Of a DNA stretch of 64,000 nt, positions 45,540 to 54,841 are shown piece by piece. Positions within the stretch are counted from its first letter, which is position 1. Each line of letters begins with the position of its first letter. Source of the DNA: Bacteroidota bacterium (GTDB lineage Bacteria > Bacteroidota > Bacteroidia > Cytophagales > Cytophagaceae); assembly GCA_023392125.1 (NCBI GenBank), contig JAEVZS010000026.1, positions 81,716 to 145,715 of the forward strand, read 5' to 3'. Under the pieces are notes generated by a model. That model was not told where the DNA came from. It saw only the letters and a list, made by a program, of their open reading frames with translations, and made no database searches. The translations under genes were made by a program, and so were the position numbers.

Positions 45540-47930
45540 CTATGGAAGATAATCTTCTGAAATCAGATAATACCGTTCCCCACCTGACTCAAGTATGGCA
45601 TTACTATTATTTCTGACTGAATAAAATCTGTTGAGTCTCGCATTTATCTCTTCTATTGCCTGCACAAACTGCTCTTGGGTCATGTACGTTTTGGATCCTT
45701 CAAGATAGCCGATCTTTATACTGTTAAAACCCTTCTTTTGCGGAATATATCCTCTGAGCGCTTTGGAAAAAAAGGTTGCGATCGGCTGGTCATTATAGTA
45801 TGTTTTACCTTTGGACAGTATACCCGGATCCAGCGCTTTCACAATAGCCGTGTAGCAACTATTACGGTTTGTTGGCCCCTGGTTTTCGAGCAACAGGTCA
45901 AATCGCAATCCCTTAAACGTCCGGACCAGCGATTCATACTCCTCTGAAGTAAGTAAAAGACTCTGACCATAAAAACGTTTACTTCCTACCGGACTGATAC
46001 TGTATCCCGGGACAAAATAGCTGAAGTTAAAATTCCGGCACTGCATCGCCAGATCATCTCCCAGCTTTTCCGTACGTCCGCAATAAGACGTAAAGGTCGT
46101 ATTTACCTGATTGTTGAATACAGCAGGGCTATTGAAAACATTCCTGATCGATTCTATATTTCTCTTATTCTCATATTCAATCTGGACCAGCAGACTGTCG
46201 AATGCTCCAGTCAGATATTTCCCATCTGTTTTGGTACCGACTGTCGGGAAAATAAGGAAGCCCTGATGAGCTGCATTATCAGGATAATCCAGGCAGTATA
46301 CGTTGGTTGCTCCGGATTCAGGATTCCGAAACGCATTGGAATAATGTTTTTCTGTCATATTGCCAACCTGTAATATTCTTTTCTGAGGCTGAACACTTTC
46401 CGACACACGTTCAAGTATATTTTTGGCCTGCATAATCAATGCAGTATATGCTTCATTGCTGGCTGAATAGGGTTGGAAGAATACCGGCCGGACATTGGCA
46501 GCAGCCAGATCATCACCTGCTTTTTTCAAGCGCTGTCTGTAGCTGCTATTGTCGATATTCGCATCTCCCCGACTGCTGATCACAAGAACAATATTGGTTT
46601 CTTTTTCACGTCCGGCAAAAAAACCGGCGACCTGTCCCAAGCCGTTAACGATTCCGTTGGGAGATGCAGGTTTATTTCCTTCCACGCTTTCTTTGGTTAT
46701 ATCAATCAGGGAAGGCAATATTGCCGGATAACTGGTGTGAAAAGATTTATTCTGACCAGGTCTTCCTGAGCAGTCATACACAGCAAAGCTGAGAGAATAT
46801 CCTTGCATATACTCTTTGAAATACTGCTCAAGGTCCAGAAAGGCATTTAGCAATACCGGCATAAATTCTTTGGTATCATTGCCCATATTAAGGGCGAAGA
46901 CCAGATTTATATTCCTGCTTTTTTCTGCAAACTCACACAGCTGACCATAGGTAATTTTATTTCCCTTTACATTCAGAATATGTGCATTATCATACGCAAA
47001 AGGATTCAATACTGCACCTGTATGTATAATCCGATACGTGGTATCTCTGATTCTGGTGATTGAAGTTCCGAAAACCGGCAACCCGGGCCATGGATTTCCC
47101 AGATTGCATTCCATACCTGATATTTTTATTGCCTTTGCAAGGTTATTTTTCAATCCCTGAGCTTCTGCCGAAGAAGAAAAAAGATAGTTTTGTATGCCAT
47201 CTTCCAGGGGGGTGATACATAATCCGGTACCCCAGGCCTGCACAAGCTCGCGCGGGACCCAGCCCAGGATAACATCTTTTCCTTGCCCCGGACTAAATAC
47301 CGGTCTGGTTCCGATCAGAATCTTACCCTTATATTCACGATAAACATACACCAGCTGACTAAGTTCTGTCGCTTTGTCCAAAATCTCCTGTGTCAGTTCC
47401 GGGTCTGAAAAAACTCTTACCTGATTGCCTGCAACACTTTTTTTGAAGGTTTCCAATACCTTGGGACCATTGAGCATGGTAATATATTTCAGAGGCATCT
47501 GCTCATTGGTATTCATAAACCCTCTGTCACTCAGCAGCAGGGCCGATTCGTCCATCCATCCTGCATACTCTATTTTGGCCGGGTCAATAATTTTACAACT
47601 GTAATCAAGCATATCCTGCTTGTATCGTATCAGCTCAAGCGCCGTTCCCGACGTGGAGGCAACATAAAAGCTATCCAGAAAACCGGCTTTCGACGAGGCG
47701 TATTTTAATAGCTTGTCGCCATACACGGTATTTTCACTTCTGGCCGAATAAACAACCCATGGCTTATTAACCGGCTTAGTATTGCTTACAACAGGATATC
47801 CGGGATATTCATACTTGTATGGCTTCTTTAAAACACTCTTGATTTTACCCGGCGCTGCACTAAGACTACCTGATAGCCCGATAAAACATACGATTATAAG
47901 ATACCCTGCAAAAAAAAATCTACTACGCAT
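45540..47930 (-). CDS. tssR: TssR-like T6SS-iii envelope protein with VWA-like region
   Basis: TssR is one of the Bacteroidota-only proteins that replace the TssJLM membrane complex. The 796-residue protein has a signal peptide (to about residue 25, SLSAAPG), a long beta-rich body, an IGTRPVFSPGQGKDVILGWVPRE SH3-like stretch, and a central von Willebrand-like fold (FALNMGNDTKEF, then IVLVISSRGDANIDNSSYR). It is periplasmic or outer-membrane associated. It lies between tssP (25-bp gap) and tssG. Confidence 0.83.
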   Translation of the reverse strand: MRSRFFFAGYLIIVCFIGLSGSLSAAPGKIKSVLKKPYKYEYPGYPVVSNTKPVNKPWVVYSARSENTVYGDKLLKYASSKAGFLDSFYVASTSGTALELIRYKQDMLDYSCKIIDPAKIEYAGWMDESALLLSDRGFMNTNEQMPLKYITMLNGPKVLETFKKSVAGNQVRVFSDPELTQEILDKATELSQLVYVYREYKGKILIGTRPVFSPGQGKDVILGWVPRELVQAWGTGLCITPLEDGIQNYLFSSSAEAQGLKNNLAKAIKISGMECNLGNPWPGLPVFGTSITRIRDTTYRIIHTGAVLNPFAYDNAHILNVKGNKITYGQLCEFAEKSRNINLVFALNMGNDTKEFMPVLLNAFLDLEQYFKEYMQGYSLSFAVYDCSGRPGQNKSFHTSYPAILPSLIDITKESVEGNKPASPNGIVNGLGQVAGFFAGREKETNIVLVISSRGDANIDNSSYRQRLKKAGDDLAAANVRPVFFQPYSASNEAYTALIMQAKNILERVSESVQPQKRILQVGNMTEKHYSNAFRNPESGATNVYCLDYPDNAAHQGFLIFPTVGTKTDGKYLTGAFDSLLVQIEYENKRNIESIRNVFNSPAVFNNQVNTTFTSYCGRTEKLGDDLAMQCRNFNFSYFVPGYSISPVGSKRFYGQSLLLTSEEYESLVRTFKGLRFDLLLENQGPTNRNSCYTAIVKALDPGILSKGKTYYNDQPIATFFSKALRGYIPQKKGFNSIKIGYLEGSKTYMTQEQFVQAIEEINARLNRFYSVRNNSNAILESGGERYYLISEDYLP

Positions 47931-47955
47931 GATTTCACTAAATTCCTTAAAAAAA

Positions 47956-48861
47956 TTATTTATGTTTTATAAGCAAACGGGACACACATTTGCTACCCGG
48001 TCTCATTTCCTTGTCAACACTTAGTATCACCTGACCACTTTTAAGCTGAAGATTCTGACAATAGCTGTAGAAGTCTGAGATCTGGCTTTGATTGACCACC
48101 ACCGGAGCATTGGGATTTGAACAAAGATACTTGCTGACAATGTATTTGTAGTTGGAGGAGAAATTGCTTCCCCGTGCAATTTCCTGCAGCTTGACAAGCA
48201 GGTCATCTGCAGAAGCACTGCCTCCACCACCTCCCCCGGCATTGTTTTTATTAGGTACATCCAGAACCACATTTTCCGTCACTTCATACTGCGATACTAT
48301 TTTGATAAGATGTTTCTCCGGTTTATGATAATTCAGGTTTGTAATCAGCTTTATTTCATATGTCCCCGGCTTCTTAAAGGAATAAAATGTCTCCGAAGCA
48401 CGTGCATCAATTTTGCCTGATTCGCCAAAATACCATTCGTACCAGTCAATACCATTACCCATAGCCTTAAAATGTATTTTCTGCCCTACTATCCCCGAAG
48501 AGTGCGCATAAATAAAAACGGATGAGTCTTTTTTGTAAACAAGCTCAGGCTCTTTGACCTGTACGGGAAACCGAACCTGCTTTTTATTATTGACGGTAAG
48601 TACAACTTCGTAATTTCCTGCTTTGGGAAATTCGCAGGTCCCTCTGGATATTCTTGAACGGGAGCCATTTCCAAAATCCCACAAAAGCACTTTTGCATCT
48701 TCTGTACTATCTGAGTAGGTAATGGTTTGTCCCGCAAAAATACGAACAGGATATATGCTCGCCTTAACGGGCTTTTCCTTCATTATTGCCGAAACTGAAA
48801 ATATCACTCCGGCAATAGTCAGATAAAGTGCAATAGTGAGGAATGCTAACTTTTTGCTCAT
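47956..48861 (-). CDS. tssP: TssP-like bitopic protein with PKD-type domains
   Basis: The 301-residue protein has one N-terminal membrane helix (about residues 8-26) and two PKD-like beta domains marked by LLWDFGNGSRSR with AGNYEVVLTV and YEWYFGESGK with PGTYEIKLIT. A six-glycine linker (about residue 212) leads to a C-terminal domain ending in VSRLLIKHK. This fits TssP, an inner-membrane bitopic member of the T6SS-iii trans-envelope complex. Its ATG overlaps the upstream gene by 4 bp. The TssP name is by context and layout. Confidence 0.72.
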   Translation of the reverse strand: MSKKLAFLTIALYLTIAGVIFSVSAIMKEKPVKASIYPVRIFAGQTITYSDSTEDAKVLLWDFGNGSRSRISRGTCEFPKAGNYEVVLTVNNKKQVRFPVQVKEPELVYKKDSSVFIYAHSSGIVGQKIHFKAMGNGIDWYEWYFGESGKIDARASETFYSFKKPGTYEIKLITNLNYHKPEKHLIKIVSQYEVTENVVLDVPNKNNAGGGGGGSASADDLLVKLQEIARGSNFSSNYKYIVSKYLCSNPNAPVVVNQSQISDFYSYCQNLQLKSGQVILSVDKEMRPGSKCVSRLLIKHK

Positions 48862-49379
48862 GGGATCCTGGTATTATTTTTAAGAGCCTCCTGCAGGTTG
48901 ATATTGTTCTGAGCCTGCTGAAACCCGATTTCACAATCTTCCAGATTCTTTTTCAGAAAACCTGCATTGCTTACAGCATTACTAATAGCCTGCTTGTCAT
49001 AAAACAACATGCTGTAATAATCAGCCACCTGCATGTATATCTTATAGCTGCTGTGATCTTTTTTGTTCTGATATGCCTGCTTAATTTCCTCCAGTTCCTG
49101 CTGGATCCTGTTTTCAAGGCTTATCTGCCGTATTTCCGGATTAAAAGCCTCAAGATGTAAACGAAGAGAGTCCACATGTCTCATATTCAGGCTATATTCG
49201 GCAGCCACGCTCTTTCTTTCCGAGATTTCATCCATTACGATTTCTTTCCCGAGAATCGGCGTTACCGGATAGTCTTTAAGAAAAATCATAGAAAAAACAG
49301 CCGATAAACCAAGCCACAAAAGCATGAGATATATAAGCTGCACTTTTTTCTCTTCCCAACTTATTTTAAACAGTTTCAT
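48858..49379 (-). CDS. TssO-like bitopic coiled-coil protein (second copy)
   Basis: The 173-residue protein has a short cytoplasmic start, one membrane helix (about residues 14-34) and a long helical coiled-coil region with a NLEDCEIGFQQAQ segment near the end. The layout is the same as the adjacent TssO protein and it is probably a diverged duplicate or a companion subunit. It lies 11 bp after tssO and overlaps tssP by 4 bp. No domain beyond the helix and coiled coil is seen. Confidence 0.7.
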   Translation of the reverse strand: MKLFKISWEEKKVQLIYLMLLWLGLSAVFSMIFLKDYPVTPILGKEIVMDEISERKSVAAEYSLNMRHVDSLRLHLEAFNPEIRQISLENRIQQELEEIKQAYQNKKDHSSYKIYMQVADYYSMLFYDKQAISNAVSNAGFLKKNLEDCEIGFQQAQNNINLQEALKNNTRIP

Positions 49380-49390
49380 AATCTCAGGAA

Positions 49391-49873
49391 TTATCGGTTT
49401 CTCAATTTTCGGTTGGCAGCGTTACACTCCATCAGCTTTTGTTTAAAGTTGTCCTCTTCAGCCTTAGCCTTCTGGAGCTGTCTTTTGATTTCCAGCAACT
49501 TTTCTGTATCCGTAAATATTTTTTGTGTCAGAATAAAATCGTGCTTCTCCGATTCGCTGATTTGTTCCAGCTCATTCAGAGCGCCCTTGCTGAGCTTCAG
49601 AATACTTCGCTCCAATGCGGCTTCATTTTCCACCAGATCAGTATTCATCATTCGCATGAATGTATTAAGGCTGTCTATCCGCGAGGAAAAATACAGCACA
49701 CTGGCCTGTTGCTTTTCCATTTCCTTTTTTTTCTGACTGATCGCACCGGCATACGCATTTGTACTTTTGAAGAAGAAATACACACAGAGCACTGTAAGTA
49801 TCAGCAGACAGGAAAAATACCCTGTAAAAACCAGGTACTTTTGTACTATTTCTTTAAAATTTCGGGGATTCAT
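49391..49873 (-). CDS. tssO: TssO-like T6SS-iii bitopic protein
   Basis: TssO is an inner-membrane protein of the Bacteroidota T6SS envelope complex. The 160 residues comprise a short basic cytoplasmic start, one membrane helix (about residues 15-35), and a periplasmic coiled coil (KKKEMEKQQASVL to the LKLSKGALNELEQ stretch) ending in KLMECNAANRKL, close to the TssO consensus as I remember it. It is 6 bp after tssK and 11 bp before its look-alike. Confidence 0.75.
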   Translation of the reverse strand: MNPRNFKEIVQKYLVFTGYFSCLLILTVLCVYFFFKSTNAYAGAISQKKKEMEKQQASVLYFSSRIDSLNTFMRMMNTDLVENEAALERSILKLSKGALNELEQISESEKHDFILTQKIFTDTEKLLEIKRQLQKAKAEEDNFKQKLMECNAANRKLRNR

Positions 49874-49879
49874 ACTTCT

Positions 49880-51028
49880 TTAATCCAGGATACTCCAGCG
49901 TTTTTTAGGTTGTTCGGTTTGCTGGGAAACGATTTCACTGGTTACCACCAGATTCTCTTTCCGCTGCCCTATAAACTCAAGAGCATTCATTTTATTCCAG
50001 ATGGTCTCCATGTTTTGAAGAAAAGACTGCATAACACTCAGAGATACACGAATATTATGGTGATCGTATGTTATTTCAACTGCCTTCTGCAGCATCTGAT
50101 CAAATCCGCCAGGGGTATGTTCAGTCCATTCATACATGTATTTCAGCAATTCTTCTCTTGCCTCAGGATGCATTGTCTTCAGATTTGTATGGATCAGGCC
50201 TGCCAGCGAAGACAGACAGCCAACAAGCTGTACCGGAGCAAGGTACATCATCTCATTGGTCAGCTGGAAATAAACGGATGATATATAATTAAGTACCACC
50301 GTACATATATCTGTAAAACTGTGCGCCAGGGAAGACAGTTTATTTTTTTCATGCACCTTCCTTATGATGGAGAAGGAGTCATTCTGAACAGCACGAATTA
50401 CCCGAAGCGCTAAGGCAGAAAACCGCTCCAGCTCAGGATGACTGCATATATATGCACATGGAGGAATATAGTCAGTCAGTAATTTAACATCCCCATGCTT
50501 TATTGTCAGTTTGCCGATAACAAAATGATAAGGTCCCAGCTCTCTCGATGAGATGCGTTCTTCCGGTAGTATTTCAAGACGATAGCTTATATCCGTATAA
50601 GGATGCCGGGGCGGATTTTCTTCCAGTGAAGGCGTACCCTTGGGCTGTCTGCTGTATGGATTAGCTACCAGCAGCACATCATATATCGAATCTTCTGACC
50701 ATGCAGACGTATCAAAACTCTGGCTGAAAAAGTTACCATCGACCTGATGAAAATCTGCCATTATTCTGAATCCACCGGATGTCAGCGCATTGCAGCAATT
50801 CAGGCTAAGCTCTGCTCTGCCCGAATAGGCTGAATTAAGTCTCAGATCCGGATAGTTCTTTGTTCCGGCAGGCGGCGGTAGCAACCCAAAGTTTTTATCC
50901 GTTACATAAACCGATGCAAAGTCTCTGATCAGATCAGTAAAATGCTTGTCTGAATCAATGAAATGATCTTTGGAAATTTTCATTCCATCCACCCAGTTTA
51001 CCGGGAAATTAGTTATGGGAAATATCAT
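49880..51028 (-). CDS. tssK: TssK-like T6SS baseplate protein
   Basis: TssK connects the baseplate to the membrane complex and resembles phage receptor-binding proteins. The 382-residue protein begins FPVNWVDGMKISKDHFIDSD, the usual opening of Bacteroidota TssK, and has the helical middle with LSSLAHSFTDICTVVLNYI and a C-terminal head. In loci without TssL/TssM it would bind TssN instead. It overlaps tssN by 20 bp and precedes tssO by 6 bp. Confidence 0.87.
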   Translation of the reverse strand: MIFPITNFPVNWVDGMKISKDHFIDSDKHFTDLIRDFASVYVTDKNFGLLPPPAGTKNYPDLRLNSAYSGRAELSLNCCNALTSGGFRIMADFHQVDGNFFSQSFDTSAWSEDSIYDVLLVANPYSRQPKGTPSLEENPPRHPYTDISYRLEILPEERISSRELGPYHFVIGKLTIKHGDVKLLTDYIPPCAYICSHPELERFSALALRVIRAVQNDSFSIIRKVHEKNKLSSLAHSFTDICTVVLNYISSVYFQLTNEMMYLAPVQLVGCLSSLAGLIHTNLKTMHPEAREELLKYMYEWTEHTPGGFDQMLQKAVEITYDHHNIRVSLSVMQSFLQNMETIWNKMNALEFIGQRKENLVVTSEIVSQQTEQPKKRWSILD

Positions 51029-51908
51029 AGCTTATCATTGCTGATTGGTAATTGTTATCGACACGTTTACATACGATCACACAGGCATCTTCTGTCAGTC
51101 CGTTTTCCTCAATGGTCTTTTCATGATCAATGTATTTTCTTCCTTTAACAATCCCGGGTTTGACATAAAAAATCCAATTGTATAAGTCTCCGTTGGCGTC
51201 CTCAAATTCAATCCGGTTTTCCGGATATTTCAATGCATAATTGTTAATAAACATCTGAAACCATTCCCCGAAGTTAAAATGCACCGGAGCCTTTGCCTTT
51301 ACCTTCACATACTCCGGGACAAGGGGGCTCTTGCTTAATTCAAGTTCCACAACTACAATCCTGTCAATAGTCTCTGAAGTAAAGACCGGCTCCTGATACA
51401 GCGGGTCATATTTCCAGACTTTGTATATCTCGGCCGGTATATCCAGCATTGCGTAATAACTCAGTTTCCACAATAGCGGAATCAGAAAGGTAACAGTGGA
51501 CGTTGCTGCGGAAAAACCGTAATCAAGCTTCCCGAAATAATTAAATACCGTAGCAAATAAATAAACACCGGAAATCATAATTACCATCGTAGCCAGAAAA
51601 AGGCTAAGCCGGTTTATTAAAAGATGACTGCTCCCTGAAAAATACAGTAATGCTTTCTCCGAGTACCAGTAACCGATAAAAAGAAAAACAAACTGATTCA
51701 TAACATATCCCCATGGCATGAAAGCAACTCCTGTAAAAGTCAGCAAGCCTGCTACAGCAAAGGGGAGCACGCATATGATCAGAAATAATACTAGATATTT
51801 CCCTTTAATAAGCTCATTTTGCCTGTTCAGAAGGAATAAAACCAATGCCAGCAACAATGAGCAAACCGGTAAAAATACATACCTGAAAATCAGATCAGAC
51901 AATTGCAT
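51009..51908 (-). CDS. tssN: TssN-like T6SS-iii inner-membrane protein
   Basis: TssN is the polytopic inner-membrane protein of the Bacteroidota T6SS. The ATG at 51908 (MQLSDLIFRYVFL) gives 299 residues; the frame extends to 52004 but those codons are low-complexity leader. Five or more membrane helices fill the first 180 residues, followed by a cytoplasmic domain with FNFGEWFQMFINNYALKYP and a last CKRVDNNYQ stretch. It starts the minus-strand envelope unit and diverges from clpV across 389 bp. Confidence 0.85.
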   Translation of the reverse strand: MQLSDLIFRYVFLPVCSLLLALVLFLLNRQNELIKGKYLVLFLIICVLPFAVAGLLTFTGVAFMPWGYVMNQFVFLFIGYWYSEKALLYFSGSSHLLINRLSLFLATMVIMISGVYLFATVFNYFGKLDYGFSAATSTVTFLIPLLWKLSYYAMLDIPAEIYKVWKYDPLYQEPVFTSETIDRIVVVELELSKSPLVPEYVKVKAKAPVHFNFGEWFQMFINNYALKYPENRIEFEDANGDLYNWIFYVKPGIVKGRKYIDHEKTIEENGLTEDACVIVCKRVDNNYQSAMISYDISHN

Positions 51909-52297
51909 ACAAAATACCTCGATTATATAAATGATTTCCGGTCGCAGCGGGAGGAAGAAGAAAAATACCGCTCGTTTCGAAAACGAAATTAATAAAAAAA
52001 ACATTACTATTTATTTTTTCGCTGTTGTTTATAACAGTATTTTTTTTAACCTTTAGAAAAAAATTCTTTTTCAGCATCTTAAATTTTGAATTGAAACATA
52101 TTGTGTTTCAACATTAAATTTAACCGGTTGTATGATTTTTTCGAGGGTACAGACTTTTTAGCGGGAGAGGGATTTTTGATAATTTTTGTAGAAAACCAGG
52201 ATCGCCACGCGCCATCCATATAGTAAAAATAATAGTGTCATCTGATCGTGTACGCGGTCAGCGTTTTTTTATTTTTTTTTTAAAAAACAGCTTTTTC
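51909..52297. promoter_or_regulatory. Divergent control region with 41-bp dyad
   Basis: This 389-bp AT-rich stretch separates the divergent tssN and clpV units. Its most regular element is a dyad centred at 52101 (52081-52121): TTGAAACA/TGTTTCAA with a 5-base spacer, flanked after 3 bases on each side by AAATTTT/TAAATTT. It looks like an operator for a dimeric regulator. Shorter repeats are CGTTT-CGA-AAACG at 51973-51985 and CTGTT/AACAG at 52022-52037, the latter followed by a T run. No open gene is seen here. Confidence 0.55.
52242..52281 (+). terminator. Terminator-like hairpin in the clpV leader
   Basis: CTGATCG (52242-52248) pairs with CGGTCAG (52255-52261; one G-U) around a 6-base loop, and two bases later comes T7 (52264-52270), an A, and T10 (52272-52281). 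This is an intrinsic-terminator structure only 17 bases before the clpV ATG, with no SD between. It could be an attenuator, or the tract could vary in length. Confidence 0.55.
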
Positions 52298-54829
52298 ATG
52301 CTTCAGTATCTGAACATAAGTGAAAGCCTGAGAGAGGTATTTAAAATTGCACGTGCATTTGCCCGTGAACACAAAAACGAAACCCTCGGGGCTTCCCATC
52401 TTCTGCGTGCTCTAATGCATAAAGAGGCCGGTTTGCAGGGCTTTATGCAATCATTGGGTAAAGATGTTTCCTACATTACAGAGTGGGCCGAGGTCCGTAT
52501 TGAGGAATATCCCCGGGCAGGAAGCTTCTCCAATGAAGTTATTCCGGGCGAAGACATTGTCCGTATCATGGATGAAGCCGACAAAATCCGCCTACGGATC
52601 GGGCTGGATATCATTGATCCCATATGTGTATTGACTGCCACCGTAAAGCCAGGATATGGTTACCCTGCTGAGCAGCTCAAGAGTCTCCCGCTGAAAGAAA
52701 ATGAAATACTTGAAGCACTTCTGAATTCAGCAGGCATACAAAAGAAATCGTTTCATAGTCCGGATAGTCAGCATGTTTCCGAAACTTCCGTAAGCGGCGC
52801 CCTTTTCACCTACTGTCTCGACAAAAACAGCCGGATCCGTGAAGGATTAGCCGATCCGGTCATCGGCAGAGACAAGGAACTGCTGATGATGGCCGAAATA
52901 ATCGGCCGGAGAAATAAGCCCAATGTCCTGTTGATCGGAGAGCCGGGAGTCGGCAAATCGGCGCTGGTTGACGGCTTTGTTTCAACGATTGTCAACGGAC
53001 AGGTTCCATCCGGTTTAAAAAATGCCATCGTGTTTGAACTGGATGCCGGAGCCTTACTGGCAGGGGCTTCCTATAAAGGAGAAGTAGAGGATCGTCTGAA
53101 AAAAATCATCAAAGATCTCCGGCAATTCGAAAAAGCTGTCCTGTTTATTGATGAACTCCATACGCTGATTGATCCGAAAGGACCGGCAGGTAGCGGCATT
53201 GCCAATCTCCTCAAACCCGAACTGGCCCGGGGAGAGCTTACGCTCATCGGGGCTACAACACAGGAAGAATACCGGAAATACATAGAACCGGACGCAGCAT
53301 TCAGCAGGCGGTTTGAAACACTGACTGTACAGGAGCCTGATGTTGTCACTGCTCAGAAAATGATACTGGCACTCCTGCCTGCGTATGAAAAACATCACGG
53401 ATTATCGCTGGAAGCTGACGCCATCGGTGAGTCCATACGTCTCGCCCGGCGTTATTGCAAAGACAAAAAACTTCCTGATGCAGCCATTGACCTCATTGAC
53501 AGAACCATGTCTGCCTTGCGAATGATCCATGAAGCGCCTTTTGAGGAGATCGGCCGGCTTCTTACAGAAGCTTCCCTGATTGAGGAATCAGATCTTCCGG
53601 AAGATGAAAAAATTGCAGAGCTCCAATGGCTTTATCACTCACTTATCAATAAAACAAGTCCTGTTCTTCATAATAATCTGCAGGAACAGGAAGCTGTCCT
53701 GAATACTCCTGACGCTATTCTGGAAAGAATCAAAACACTGGCCGACGGTGTGCAAAATGCAGCCAGGCTCAAACGTACATCAGTCTCCTGCTCGGATCTG
53801 ACTGCCGTTATAGCCCATAAAACAGGCATTCCGGCCGGAAAGATTCAAGCTCAGGAAAAGGAAAAACTTCTCCATATCGAATCCTACCTGAAAAAGCGGG
53901 TAGTAGGTCAGGATCCTGCCATTAAAACGCTGGCTGATACAATTGTTGAATCCAGAAGCGGTCTCAATAAACCAGGTCAGCCGATTGGCTCTTTCTTCTT
54001 TCTGGGCCCTACGGGAACAGGAAAAACCGAGCTTACCAAAGCACTGGCCGAATTTCTCTTCAATGATGAAAAATCCATGCTCCGCTTTGATATGTCTGAA
54101 TTTAAAGAGGAACATTCTGCTGCCCTGCTGTATGGCGCTCCACCCGGCTATGTAGGCTATGAAGAAGGCGGAATGCTGGTTAATAAGATTCGTCAAAAGC
54201 CATACTCGGTAGTACTCTTTGATGAAATCGAAAAAGCCCATCATTCTGTTTTTGATATTTTTCTGCAAATTATGGATGAAGGGGTATTGCATGACAAGCT
54301 TGGCAAGGAAGGAGATTTCAGTAACGCCATAATCATTTTTACTTCCAACATCGGAAGTGAGTGGATAACCAGTCAGTTCGCACAAGGACTTATACCGTCC
54401 TCCCAGATGCTTATGGAAGTAATGGCACGGCATTTCCGTCCGGAGTTTCTGGCAAGACTAAGCGAAATCGTCCCCTTTGCTCCTATCAGCGAAAAAAATG
54501 TAGTCCGGATTCTGGAAATACAGCTTTCTTCACTGCATCACAGCCTGGAACGTCAGGGTATCCGTCTGCAACTTACACCAGCAGCTACACAGCATCTTGC
54601 CCAATCCGGTTTTACTCCCCACTACGGAGCAAGGCAACTCAGCGGTGTCATACGCAATCAGCTCAGACGCCCCATAGCCCGCATGATCGTAGCAGGAGAA
54701 CTGGTACATGATGACGTGCTTCTTGCCGACTTTGCACCGGATAAAAATGAATTAACCTGGAACATAATCAAAAACACTGATTCCGAAACTGTAACAACCG
54801 CTATGGATACGGAAAAAGAAAACGTTTAA
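52298..54829 (+). CDS. clpV: ClpV (TssH), T6SS sheath-recycling AAA+ ATPase
   Basis: ClpV unfolds contracted TssB-TssC sheath. The ATG at 52298 (MLQYLNISESL) is chosen because the frame's extra 21 upstream codons lie in the T-rich leader. The 843-residue protein has a Clp-N domain (about 1-140), AAA1 with Walker A GEPGVGKSALVDG (about 214-226) and Walker B VLFIDELHTL, a short middle domain, and AAA2 with GPTGTGKTELTKAL (about 570) and VVLFDEIEKAH. It opens the sheath-tube-spike operon, 12 bp before tssB. Confidence 0.95.
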   Translation: MLQYLNISESLREVFKIARAFAREHKNETLGASHLLRALMHKEAGLQGFMQSLGKDVSYITEWAEVRIEEYPRAGSFSNEVIPGEDIVRIMDEADKIRLRIGLDIIDPICVLTATVKPGYGYPAEQLKSLPLKENEILEALLNSAGIQKKSFHSPDSQHVSETSVSGALFTYCLDKNSRIREGLADPVIGRDKELLMMAEIIGRRNKPNVLLIGEPGVGKSALVDGFVSTIVNGQVPSGLKNAIVFELDAGALLAGASYKGEVEDRLKKIIKDLRQFEKAVLFIDELHTLIDPKGPAGSGIANLLKPELARGELTLIGATTQEEYRKYIEPDAAFSRRFETLTVQEPDVVTAQKMILALLPAYEKHHGLSLEADAIGESIRLARRYCKDKKLPDAAIDLIDRTMSALRMIHEAPFEEIGRLLTEASLIEESDLPEDEKIAELQWLYHSLINKTSPVLHNNLQEQEAVLNTPDAILERIKTLADGVQNAARLKRTSVSCSDLTAVIAHKTGIPAGKIQAQEKEKLLHIESYLKKRVVGQDPAIKTLADTIVESRSGLNKPGQPIGSFFFLGPTGTGKTELTKALAEFLFNDEKSMLRFDMSEFKEEHSAALLYGAPPGYVGYEEGGMLVNKIRQKPYSVVLFDEIEKAHHSVFDIFLQIMDEGVLHDKLGKEGDFSNAIIIFTSNIGSEWITSQFAQGLIPSSQMLMEVMARHFRPEFLARLSEIVPFAPISEKNVVRILEIQLSSLHHSLERQGIRLQLTPAATQHLAQSGFTPHYGARQLSGVIRNQLRRPIARMIVAGELVHDDVLLADFAPDKNELTWNIIKNTDSETVTTAMDTEKENV

Positions 54830-54841
54830 TCCTAAATTAAT

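Noticed and set aside
51973..52048. Short repeats CGTTT-CGA-AAACG and CTGTT/AACAG with T run as separate regulatory sites
   Set aside because: Five-base arms in very AT-rich DNA are expected by chance; noted only as part of the control region.
53780..54433. Minus-strand frame of 217 codons inside clpV
   Set aside because: It lies antisense to the second AAA domain of ClpV, whose motifs are clear; no domain of its own is seen.
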